Part shown: piece by piece, positions 16,113-23,067 of the stretch
Layout: the number at the start of each line of letters is the position of its first letter
How positions within the stretch are numbered: the stretch's first letter is position 1
From: an uncultured Paenibacillaceae bacterium
GTDB lineage: Bacteria > Bacillota > Bacilli > Paenibacillales > DA-C8
DNA length: 47,472 nucleotides
Direction of reading: 5' to 3'
Assembly: GCA_937957685.1 (NCBI GenBank)
Contig: CALGAO010000071.1
Span: forward strand, 1 to 47,472
The notes under the pieces: generated by a model
What the model saw: only the letters and a program-made list of their open reading frames with translations
The model's database searches: none
Told to the model about the DNA's origin: nothing
Translations under genes and position numbers: made by a program

Positions 16113-17489
16113 ATGATCAGGCGAACGTTACAGGAGATCGCGGCGATGATCGGAGCGGAGTTGGATGCCAGATGGGAACAGGTCAGCATCCATGGCGTAT
16201 CGACGGATACCCGCACGCTGCAGCCGGGCAATCTGTTCGTGCCGATCGTCGGCGAGCGCTTCAACGGGCATGAGTTCGCTGCAGACGCCATCGCCAGAGG
16301 GGCAACGGCGATGCTGTGGAGCCGTCATCAGCCGGGGGCTCCCGATGGCTATCCGGTCATCTACACGGACGACACGCTGGATGCGATCGGGCGTTTGGCC
16401 GCCGCTTACCGCAGGCAATTGGGACTGCGCGTCGTCGGCATCACGGGCAGCAACGGCAAGACCTCAACGAAGGATATGCTGGCGGCGGTGTTAAGCGTCC
16501 GCTACAAGACGCAGAAGACGTTCGGCAACCTGAACAACCATCTGGGCGTTCCGTTGACCTTGCTCGCCCTGGAGGAAGACACGGAATATGCCGTCGTCGA
16601 GATGGGCATGAGCGGTCTGGGAGAGATCCGTGAGCTGTCCGCCATCGTGAAGCCGGATATGGCGATCATCACGAATGTGAGCGAGGTCCATCTGGGCGAC
16701 CTCAAGACGCGCGAACGTATCATGCAGGCGAAGCTGGAGATCGCGGAAGCTCTCGGGAGGGAGGAGCTGCTCATCTATAACGGCGATCATGAGCAGCTGC
16801 ACAGGGCGGTGCATGAGATGAACCTTGTCTGCAAGCGGGTGACATTCGGCGAGAAGCTCTACAACCAGCTGCGGGCCGAAGAGATCCGCGTGACGCGGAA
16901 GGGGGTCACGTTCAAGGCGGGCGAGCAGCGCTTCGAGCTGCCGGTGCTGGGCAGGCACCAGGCGCTGAATGCGCTGGCGGTGATCGCCGCGGCCAGAGCC
17001 GCCGGCCTCACGGATGCGGAGATCAGATGCGGGCTGAAGCAAGTCCGGCTGACTGGGATGCGCAATGAATGGCACGAGGCGGGAGGCATCAGCATCATCA
17101 ATGATGCCTACAAGTCCAATCCATCGAGCGTTCGGGCGGCGCTGGAGCTTGTCTATGCGCTTGAGCCTTTCGCGCGGAAGGCGGTGGTGCTGGGGGACAT
17201 GGTGGAACTCGGAGAGGAATCGGCCCAGCTGCATCGGGAGATCGGCGAAGAGTTGAGGCCGGATCAGCTCGACTACGTGTTCACCATCGGACCGCTGGCC
17301 AGACAGATCGCGCAGGCGGCGGAGAGCCGATTCGCCCCTGGCAGGGTGATCGCCTGCCTCGATCAGGAGGAGCTGAAGCGCAAGGTGCTGGACGTGCTCG
17401 AGGAAGGCACCCTGCTGCTCGTCAAGGGCTCTCGGACGCTGGCCCTGGAGCATCTGGTGGCGGCGCTCAAGCAGGAGGTGGCGGGATGA
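16113..17489 (+). CDS. murF: MurF-like UDP-MurNAc-tripeptide-D-Ala-D-Ala ligase
   Basis: Adds the dipeptide made by the preceding ligase to UDP-MurNAc-tripeptide in the cytosol. 458 residues. The P-loop is TGSNGKTSTKDM and the central-domain motif is NLNNHLGVPLTLL...EMGMSGLGEI. Several normally conserved spots differ from standard MurF: the GESHL region reads SEVHL, the DAYNA(S/N)P motif reads INDAYKSNP, and the end reads KGSRTLALE rather than KGSRxxxME. It therefore looks like a divergent paralogue, possibly tuned to a particular dipeptide. Start at 16113, 7 nt after the ddl stop; GGAGG abuts the ATG and AAGGGG lies 12 nt upstream, so initiation may depend on coupling. Confidence 0.88.
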   Translation: MIRRTLQEIAAMIGAELDARWEQVSIHGVSTDTRTLQPGNLFVPIVGERFNGHEFAADAIARGATAMLWSRHQPGAPDGYPVIYTDDTLDAIGRLAAAYRRQLGLRVVGITGSNGKTSTKDMLAAVLSVRYKTQKTFGNLNNHLGVPLTLLALEEDTEYAVVEMGMSGLGEIRELSAIVKPDMAIITNVSEVHLGDLKTRERIMQAKLEIAEALGREELLIYNGDHEQLHRAVHEMNLVCKRVTFGEKLYNQLRAEEIRVTRKGVTFKAGEQRFELPVLGRHQALNALAVIAAARAAGLTDAEIRCGLKQVRLTGMRNEWHEAGGISIINDAYKSNPSSVRAALELVYALEPFARKAVVLGDMVELGEESAQLHREIGEELRPDQLDYVFTIGPLARQIAQAAESRFAPGRVIACLDQEELKRKVLDVLEEGTLLLVKGSRTLALEHLVAALKQEVAG

Positions 17490-18658
17490 CACCGACGGAT
17501 ATCCTGATCCGGGCGGATTCGGTCAAGCAGTCTGCGCCGCCGCGTTGCTGGGCGGAGGTCCATCTGGATCATATCCGGCATAACGTGCGGGAGATTCGCA
17601 GGCACCTGCGTCCCGGAGTTCGCCTGATGGCGGTGGTGAAAGCGGACGGATACGGGCATGGCGTCGTGCAGTCTGCGCGGGCCGCGGTAGATGCGGGAGC
17701 GGATGCGCTGGCGGTGAACCAGTTGGAAGAGGCGATGGCGCTTCGCCATGCGGGGCTCACGGAGCCGATCCTCGTGCTCTCGCCGCTGCAACCGTCCCAG
17801 GTGGACGTCGCCGTGGAGCTCGGTCTGGAATTGGCCGTATTCCAGGCATCGTGGCTGGCGGAGATGCGCCGATGGAAGAAGTCGCGGGGAATCCTGCGCC
17901 TTCACATCAAGATGGATACGGGCATGGGGCGGTACGGGCTGCGCCGGCGTGAGGAATTCGAAGAGATGCTGCCGCTGCTCATGGCGGAAGACATTCAGGT
18001 GGTTGGCGTCTATACGCATCTGGCCACAGCAGATCAGGAGGACGATGCGTACGCGCGGCAGCAGTTCGCGAGGTTCATGCAGATGCGCCAGTGGCTGGAT
18101 CAAGCCGGGCTGGGCGACGTCACCGCCCATTGTGCGAACAGCGCGGCTGCCCTGCGCTTCCCGGAGTTCGCGCTGGACATGGTGCGGGTCGGGGCGGCGC
18201 TCTTCGGCATCCTGCCGATCGAGGAGGGAGCGGCAGCGGGACTAAAGGTCCATCTGAAGCCGACGATCTCGATCAGGACGACGATCGCCCATATCAAGCG
18301 GGTGGAGCGGGGGCAATCGATCGGCTACGGCCGAACGTATACGGCGGATCGCGACGAATGGATCGCCACGCTGCCGATCGGCTATGCGGACGGGTGGTTT
18401 CGGGGCTACGGAGGCTTGCAGGTGATCGTGGAGGGAGAACGCGTGCCGATCGTCGGCCGCATCTGCATGAACCAGACGATGATCCGCCTGCCGCGCCGTC
18501 TTACGATCGGCACCGTTGTGACGCTCATCGGCGAGCAGTCGGGTGAGCGCATCACGTTGGACGAACTGGCCAGACATATCGGCAGCATTCCTCAGCAGGT
18601 GCTGGCCATGCTGCCGCAGCATATGCCGAGATTCTATACGAGAGGTGATCAGCGATGA
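17486..18658 (+). CDS. alr: Alanine racemase-like PLP enzyme
   Basis: Fold-type III PLP racemase converting L- to D-alanine (or serine in VanT-type relatives). The Schiff-base lysine is Lys52 in VVKADGYGHG and the catalytic tyrosine is Tyr281 in SIGYGRTY. KMDTGMGRYGLR and GYADGWFRGYGG are also present. The usual GR(V/I)xMDQ is GRICMNQ here. The residue aligned by eye with the specificity tyrosine before the C-terminal VPR motif (Tyr354 of Geobacillus Alr; Asn in VanT) appears to be Gln378 (LPQHMPR). No VanT-like membrane domain; an extra 20-residue N-terminal tail. The ATG overlaps the murF stop (ATGA), so translation is coupled. It likely supplies D-amino acid to the ligase two genes upstream. 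Confidence 0.88.
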   Translation: MTPTDILIRADSVKQSAPPRCWAEVHLDHIRHNVREIRRHLRPGVRLMAVVKADGYGHGVVQSARAAVDAGADALAVNQLEEAMALRHAGLTEPILVLSPLQPSQVDVAVELGLELAVFQASWLAEMRRWKKSRGILRLHIKMDTGMGRYGLRRREEFEEMLPLLMAEDIQVVGVYTHLATADQEDDAYARQQFARFMQMRQWLDQAGLGDVTAHCANSAAALRFPEFALDMVRVGAALFGILPIEEGAAAGLKVHLKPTISIRTTIAHIKRVERGQSIGYGRTYTADRDEWIATLPIGYADGWFRGYGGLQVIVEGERVPIVGRICMNQTMIRLPRRLTIGTVVTLIGEQSGERITLDELARHIGSIPQQVLAMLPQHMPRFYTRGDQR

Positions 18659-18786
18659 GAAGCAGAGCGATGAGAGAGATGCGGGAACTGGAGGGCAAGA
18701 CGTCCCTGGCGGCGAAGGTCGTCTGCGCGCTGTTCGTCGTATTCGTCACGGCCTGCATCTGCATCGGAGCCTTTCAGCTGTACTAG
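18655..18786 (+). CDS. 43-residue single-pass membrane peptide, unrecognised
   Basis: The ATG overlaps the alr stop codon as ATGA and the frame runs 43 codons to TAG. Residues 1-21 are hydrophilic and basic (MRSRAMREMRELEGK), predicting a cytoplasmic N-terminus. Residues about 22-42 are one hydrophobic helix with two cysteines (TACIC), ending at QLY. AGAGGTG lies about 10 nt before the ATG. It is the last gene of the ddl-murF-alr operon, before a strong hairpin. I do not recognise a family. Candidate roles (inference only) are modulating the VanS-like kinase or binding a wall enzyme. Confidence 0.65.
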   Translation: MRSRAMREMRELEGKTSLAAKVVCALFVVFVTACICIGAFQLY

Positions 18787-18888
18787 AACACTCTCCGCAA
18801 GATTGTCGCGTGCCGAGATGCCGGGATCGCGCCTTGTTGCCATGGACCAACTTGCGAGCAACTGTCTGCCCATAGCCGGATGTAGAAA

Positions 18889-18927
18889 GGGCGTCCATCC
18901 GTCACTTGTCATGACGGATGGACGCCC
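18889..18927. terminator. Perfect 16-bp hairpin between convergent operons
   Basis: GGGCGTCCATCCGTCA (18889-18904) is exactly complementary to TGACGGATGGACGCCC (18912-18927), with a 7-nt loop. It lies between the plus-strand peptide and the minus-strand glycosyltransferase stop, so it probably terminates both directions. T-runs are weak (TGTTGTC on plus, TTTCT on minus). Confidence 0.75.
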
Positions 18928-18932
18928 TGTTG

Positions 18933-20048
18933 TCATACATTCAGCAGGATTCGGATCACTTGTTCGACATAGGCTGCCTGATCGGATGCGGCTGACTGAG
19001 GCTCCGCAGCTTGCGGGGGGGTCTCCTTCGCGCTGAGCAGCGCCGCGCGGCATTTGGCCGTAAAGTCCTCCAAGTCGCGATTCCTGAAGGTGATGACGCC
19101 GGATGGCCGTTTCACCACATCGCTGGTGACCACAGGCGTGCCGGCATACAGGGCCTCGCGGATGGAGAGCGCGTCGCCGTCGCTCGCGGTCGGACGCACG
19201 AACAGGTCCGCCCTGCGCAGAAGCGGGTAGAGAGGCATCTGCTCATGCACCCAGAGGAAGCGTTCAGCCACCCCGGCTTCCTCCAGCCTGCGCTGAAGCT
19301 TGCCGAGCCCCGTCTCATCCACGACATGGGTGATGCCGTACACGCATCCGAGTCCCGGATGCTCCCGGGCCAGGCGGATAAAGGCTTCCACGCACAGATC
19401 CGCGCCATACAGATCGGCACCGTTGAACATGTTGCCGATGCCGCCGTTGGCGACGATCACTTGCTCGTGGCGCCCGAAGAAAGACCAGACCTCATCCGGC
19501 ACCAGCTCGTCTGACGACTCGCTGGCGTCGGGCGGGATGAATGCGGGGATCACGGAGATCTTGTGCTCCGGCACCCCGACATGGAGCAGCCTGTCCTTCA
19601 CCTCTTCGGTCACCGCGATGAAGTGGTCGGACAAGCGGCCGGTCAGTCTGATCATCAGCCGCTCCAGCGCCGAGAATTGCTCGGCGGATCGATAGCTGTG
19701 CACCGTATGCACGACACGGACTCCCTTGAGCTTGAGCAGGGACAGGAAGAAGCGGACCTTCCACCGGAGGAAGTGGTTGAAGACGATCCTCTCGTTGCGC
19801 CGGAACGCATAACGAAGGCACCAGCGCTCGATCTCCCCGGTCGGCACGCGGATGATCGGGAACTCCTCCTGCCCGGAAGGCTTGGGCTCGCCGCTGCCGT
19901 CGACCACGACGAAGGGGATGTCCCGCTCTGTCAGGATATGGCACAGTCGCTTGATATGGACGGATATGCCTCCAAGAGGCGGCGGATATACGCCGATGAT
20001 CGCTATGGAAGGCTTGCGCCGGTCATGCTGAAGCTCGTATGAGCCCAT
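18933..20048 (-). CDS. Glycosyltransferase, GT4-like
   Basis: 371-residue GT-B-fold sugar transferase. The N-terminal domain contains IAIIGVYPPPLGGISVHIKRL with the acceptor-side glycine loop. The donor domain has ISVIPAFIPP, VIVANGGIGNMF and RRADLFVRPTASDGDALSIREALYAGTPVVTSDV, the E-x7-E-type donor motif (REALYAGT). Residues about 345-358 are a Pro/Ala/Glu-rich linker before the last helix. It is the last gene of a minus-strand unit after the O-antigen polymerase-like gene, with 154 bp between them. Probably builds the repeat unit that the neighbour polymerises; sugar unknown. Confidence 0.82.
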   Translation of the reverse strand: MGSYELQHDRRKPSIAIIGVYPPPLGGISVHIKRLCHILTERDIPFVVVDGSGEPKPSGQEEFPIIRVPTGEIERWCLRYAFRRNERIVFNHFLRWKVRFFLSLLKLKGVRVVHTVHSYRSAEQFSALERLMIRLTGRLSDHFIAVTEEVKDRLLHVGVPEHKISVIPAFIPPDASESSDELVPDEVWSFFGRHEQVIVANGGIGNMFNGADLYGADLCVEAFIRLAREHPGLGCVYGITHVVDETGLGKLQRRLEEAGVAERFLWVHEQMPLYPLLRRADLFVRPTASDGDALSIREALYAGTPVVTSDVVKRPSGVITFRNRDLEDFTAKCRAALLSAKETPPQAAEPQSAASDQAAYVEQVIRILLNV

Positions 20049-20202
20049 CGTCCATCAACTCCGTCAGAGATCCCATCAGCCTGAAGGCAAGCCGATCAGT
20101 CCGCGGGTGCTGCCATCCAGCCGGCGGGCTTCACGGTCTTGCTGCTTTGCTGCTCGGTCAGGGGATAACCGATTCAGACCTGGCTGTATGGGTCAGGTCA
20201 GG

Positions 20203-21873
20203 CTATGGTCGGCGCGTGTCCGATGGAGCCGTGCCGGTCTCATCGTCACGCGTCGTATTGAAGATCGTCGAGATGATCGCCAGGACGATCCAGAACATGA
20301 AATCGACCCGGTAGTTGCGCCAGACGTCTTCGCTGATGCCGGCGATCGCGATGGCGATCAGCGCGGCCGCGCTGCCCTTGAGCACGAGGGAGGCCGCTCT
20401 CGAGCGCCCTTCGTTCTGGAACAGGCCGACGACACTGGTGCGGACCGCCTGATAGAGCATGTACATCAGCGCCGCGAACAGCAGGATGCCGCCGGTCACG
20501 AAGGACATGAGGTAGATGTTGTGAAAATGATACACGAGCACGCCCGGCATCATATAGTCGGCGTACACTTTCAGGAATGTCGACTGGTCATAGCCGATGC
20601 CGGTCAACCAGAAGTCGCGAATCATCGAGAACGCGGAATCCCACATCTGCAGGCGATAGTTGGCCGAGGAATCGGCGGCGGGATTGGCCAGCGTCGACAG
20701 CCGCGTCATGATCGTGCCTGGCAGGTACGGGATGCTCAGCGCGACCAGGATGAGGCCGGACACGAGCAATCTTCTGCTGATCCAGGCGGCCAGGATCACG
20801 AGCGCTGCGGCCAGCGCCAGCCAGGAACCGCGGGAGTAGGTGAAGACGAGCGCCCCTCCCATGATCAGGAAGGCAGCGCCATATCCGATCCAGGACGCCA
20901 GGGATTTCCTGAGGAAGATCAGGACGAAGGTCAGCGGCATGACCATGATCAGATATTGCCCGAAGATATTCGGATTGCCGAACGTGCCGAAGACGCGAAC
21001 GGAGATATCGGGATTCCGCGAGACATCGATCCACTTGGCCGAGGTGAAGCCAAGGGTGAAGTTCTGGTAGATGCCGAAGACCGCGATGGCCACGCCTGAC
21101 ACCGTCAGCAGGCCCAGGAACCGGATCAGCTGCTCACGGTCCAGGAGACAGACGATCAACAGGTACAGGACGAAGCTGAGGAAGAAATACAGGACAAATT
21201 GCTGCATGCTCTCGATCCAGCCTACGGACAGCACCGCCGTGATGAACAGCGCGGAGATAAACAGCAGGGCGGCGCCGTTCATCTGATTCTTCAGGCGGAA
21301 TCGGATCAGTCCGAAGTCCGGCTTGACGATGAACAGCGATAGGATCAGGAGCAGGATGAATGCGAGCAGCGGCCGATAGGTCAGGATGGGCAGAGCCAGC
21401 GCGAAGGCATACAGGCCATTCTGCGGGCGGATCAGGACCAGTCCGAGGAAGAAGACATAGATCACCGCCTCAGCCGCGATATCCAGCCTCGTGAAGATCA
21501 CGCCAACCGCGAGGATGGCAACCGTCAAGAGCGCCAGCTGCCACAGGGCAGGGACGCGCATATAGCGGAAGATGCTGCTCTGACCTGCGGGATAACGGGT
21601 GATGAACCGGCTGATCCAGAGGACGAGAACGGCGGCAGCATTGATCAGCAGAAACAGGGATAAACGATAGGTGAATAAAGACAAGATATAGTTGGCCCAT
21701 ACAGCGATAAAGCCGATCCAGAGCGCTCGTTCCAACTGACTGCTGATCAGCCATGCGCGCAGTCGCTGAAGCGCCGAACCGCTGCCCAATCGATCCATGC
21801 TTCGTTCAGCAAGGTTCAGCAAGCCGTTCAAGGCTTGCGAACCATAGTGTTGGAAGAAGGATGGTTTCGTCAA
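20203..21873 (-). CDS. O-antigen ligase/polymerase family membrane protein (Wzy_C)
   Basis: 556-residue polytopic membrane protein with about 12 hydrophobic segments. The Wzy_C domain is visible at FGTFGNPNIFGQYLIMVMPL...FTYSRGSWLALAAAL, followed by the long outer loop with NYRLQMWDSAFSMIRDFWLTGIGYDQSTFLK and VYHFHNIYLMSFVTGG, the usual Wzy/WaaL-type H-N-x-Y-L signature. Translation starts with TTG at 21873, since no in-frame ATG follows the AAAGGA site. Likely polymerises or transfers a lipid-linked glycan outside the cell. It sits 6 bp after the DUF4330 pair and is co-transcribed with it. Confidence 0.85.
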   Translation of the reverse strand: MTKPSFFQHYGSQALNGLLNLAERSMDRLGSGSALQRLRAWLISSQLERALWIGFIAVWANYILSLFTYRLSLFLLINAAAVLVLWISRFITRYPAGQSSIFRYMRVPALWQLALLTVAILAVGVIFTRLDIAAEAVIYVFFLGLVLIRPQNGLYAFALALPILTYRPLLAFILLLILSLFIVKPDFGLIRFRLKNQMNGAALLFISALFITAVLSVGWIESMQQFVLYFFLSFVLYLLIVCLLDREQLIRFLGLLTVSGVAIAVFGIYQNFTLGFTSAKWIDVSRNPDISVRVFGTFGNPNIFGQYLIMVMPLTFVLIFLRKSLASWIGYGAAFLIMGGALVFTYSRGSWLALAAALVILAAWISRRLLVSGLILVALSIPYLPGTIMTRLSTLANPAADSSANYRLQMWDSAFSMIRDFWLTGIGYDQSTFLKVYADYMMPGVLVYHFHNIYLMSFVTGGILLFAALMYMLYQAVRTSVVGLFQNEGRSRAASLVLKGSAAALIAIAIAGISEDVWRNYRVDFMFWIVLAIISTIFNTTRDDETGTAPSDTRRP

Positions 21874-21879
21874 CGTCCA

Positions 21880-22356
21880 TCATCCTTTGGAATGTGATTC
21901 GATCTCGATGACGCGAGTCGCAAAATTGGCCCGCTCGGTAAAGACAGGCAGATACATGTTCACATAAAAAAATGTTCGATCTATAATCGGGCTACCGTTC
22001 AGAGACAGGAAGCCGGATGTATCGATCGTGATGTAGATATCGTACAAGCCGTCCACGGGCTTGTAATGCATCTGCCCGTAATCGTCGGCGATGAGCATCA
22101 TCGAAGTTTGCGGTTCGACATGGGTGATCTTGCCGAAGGGCTCCGATGCTCCGCGCTGGTAGACATAATCGCCGGGCAAGATGCTGTCCGCCATATAGGC
22201 GGGCTCCTGCTCGGACACGATCGTGAGGGTAAAGCTCCGCTGCGGCATTTCCAGCTTCCCGAGGATCAAGACCTTGCTAAAGATGATGGTGACGACCGCC
22301 AGCGCGATCAGCAGGATCACAACATCTCTTGCCTTGAAACGGTATGGTGTGGCCAT
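21880..22356 (-). CDS. DUF4330-like membrane-anchored protein (second copy)
   Basis: 158 residues: one N-terminal membrane helix (about 12-32, VVILLIALAVVTIIFSKVLIL) followed by an extracytoplasmic beta-rich domain beginning RSFTLTIVSEQEPAYMADSILPGDYVYQ. It shares the plan 'short basic tail, helix, PGD/PGA-x-V/I-x... domain' with the gene just upstream, so both look like DUF4330-type proteins. The start codon shares one base with the upstream stop (TGATG), so translation is coupled. Function unknown; the position before a Wzy_C protein suggests a part in polysaccharide assembly or export (inference). Confidence 0.65.
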   Translation of the reverse strand: MATPYRFKARDVVILLIALAVVTIIFSKVLILGKLEMPQRSFTLTIVSEQEPAYMADSILPGDYVYQRGASEPFGKITHVEPQTSMMLIADDYGQMHYKPVDGLYDIYITIDTSGFLSLNGSPIIDRTFFYVNMYLPVFTERANFATRVIEIESHSKG

Positions 22357-22859
22357 CAGGATGCAGCCTCCGGATTGATGTCATAGATGAGCACTTCCAT
22401 CTGGAAATCCGCTCCCTTGATCCTCAGGCGGTTGCCGACGAGCAGATTCACTCCGCCCACCGAAGGCGTGCTGCCGACCGCTTCCGTCGTCCGGACGGTG
22501 ATGATCGATTCATATTTCCTCGGCACTTCACTGAGCACCATCTCGCCGTCAGCGTTCGCGAGATAGGTCTTGCCCGGGAATTTCTCGATTTCCAGCACCT
22601 CGCCGATCACCTGATTGTTGTCGGCGTTGCGAATAATGGCCCCAGGCTTGATGCGGTCAACGACGAAGTAGTGTTCGGCGCTGTTATACAGCTTGTACGT
22701 CACAGTATGCTTCTCCCCTGTGGGCAGGATCCCCTCATCTCCATTGCCGAGAAACTTGGTGGCAGCGAAGATGCCGGTTCCGATGAGGATCAGGATCAGG
22801 AACAAGTCGAGGATATTGATGATTCCGAACAGCTTGCCCTGACGATCGATGATTTTCAT
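22356..22859 (-). CDS. DUF4330-domain membrane-anchored protein (first copy)
   Basis: 167 residues. The N-terminus MKIIDRQGKLFGIINILDLFLILILIGTGIFAATKF is the characteristic DUF4330 opening: a short cytoplasmic segment with NI(L/I)D and one membrane helix. The outer domain has VVDRIKPGAIIRNADNNQVIGEVLEIEKFPG and ends in LIYDI. The start at 22859 is chosen over the 29-codon upstream extension because AGGAGGAG immediately precedes it. First gene of the minus-strand unit DUF4330-DUF4330-wzy-GT, with a SigA-type promoter upstream. Function unknown. Confidence 0.75.
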   Translation of the reverse strand: MKIIDRQGKLFGIINILDLFLILILIGTGIFAATKFLGNGDEGILPTGEKHTVTYKLYNSAEHYFVVDRIKPGAIIRNADNNQVIGEVLEIEKFPGKTYLANADGEMVLSEVPRKYESIITVRTTEAVGSTPSVGGVNLLVGNRLRIKGADFQMEVLIYDINPEAAS

Positions 22860-22916
22860 GCGCGAACTCCTCCTATAACATCCAGCCTGTTTGGTGTCCA
22901 GGACACGATTATGATC

Positions 22917-22946
22917 ATTATAGCTTATGGCCTTTAGTATGTTCAA
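22917..22946 (-). promoter_or_regulatory. SigA-type promoter of the DUF4330-wzy-GT unit
   Basis: On the minus strand TTGAAC (22946-22941), an 18-bp spacer, then TATAAT (22922-22917). It lies about 60 bp before the DUF4330 start. A small palindrome GTGTCC-A-GGACAC (22894-22906) lies in the predicted 5' leader and could be an operator. Confidence 0.65.
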
Positions 22947-23067
22947 TAAATTAACGAAAGCGTCGGTTCATTAAAGAGGCCATATATGATAAGATGAGAA
23001 GGATTGCAAGACGAGTTTCGACGATCTTTGCGTGTTTACATACAGATTGAAGGATAAAGGTGTTTGA

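Noticed and set aside
12703..18786. VanX, VanY, VanXY, VanH, VanW or VanZ genes in the VanRS neighbourhood
   Set aside because: All sizeable frames here are accounted for; none shows the zinc-peptidase or dehydrogenase motifs, so a classical resistance cluster is not supported.
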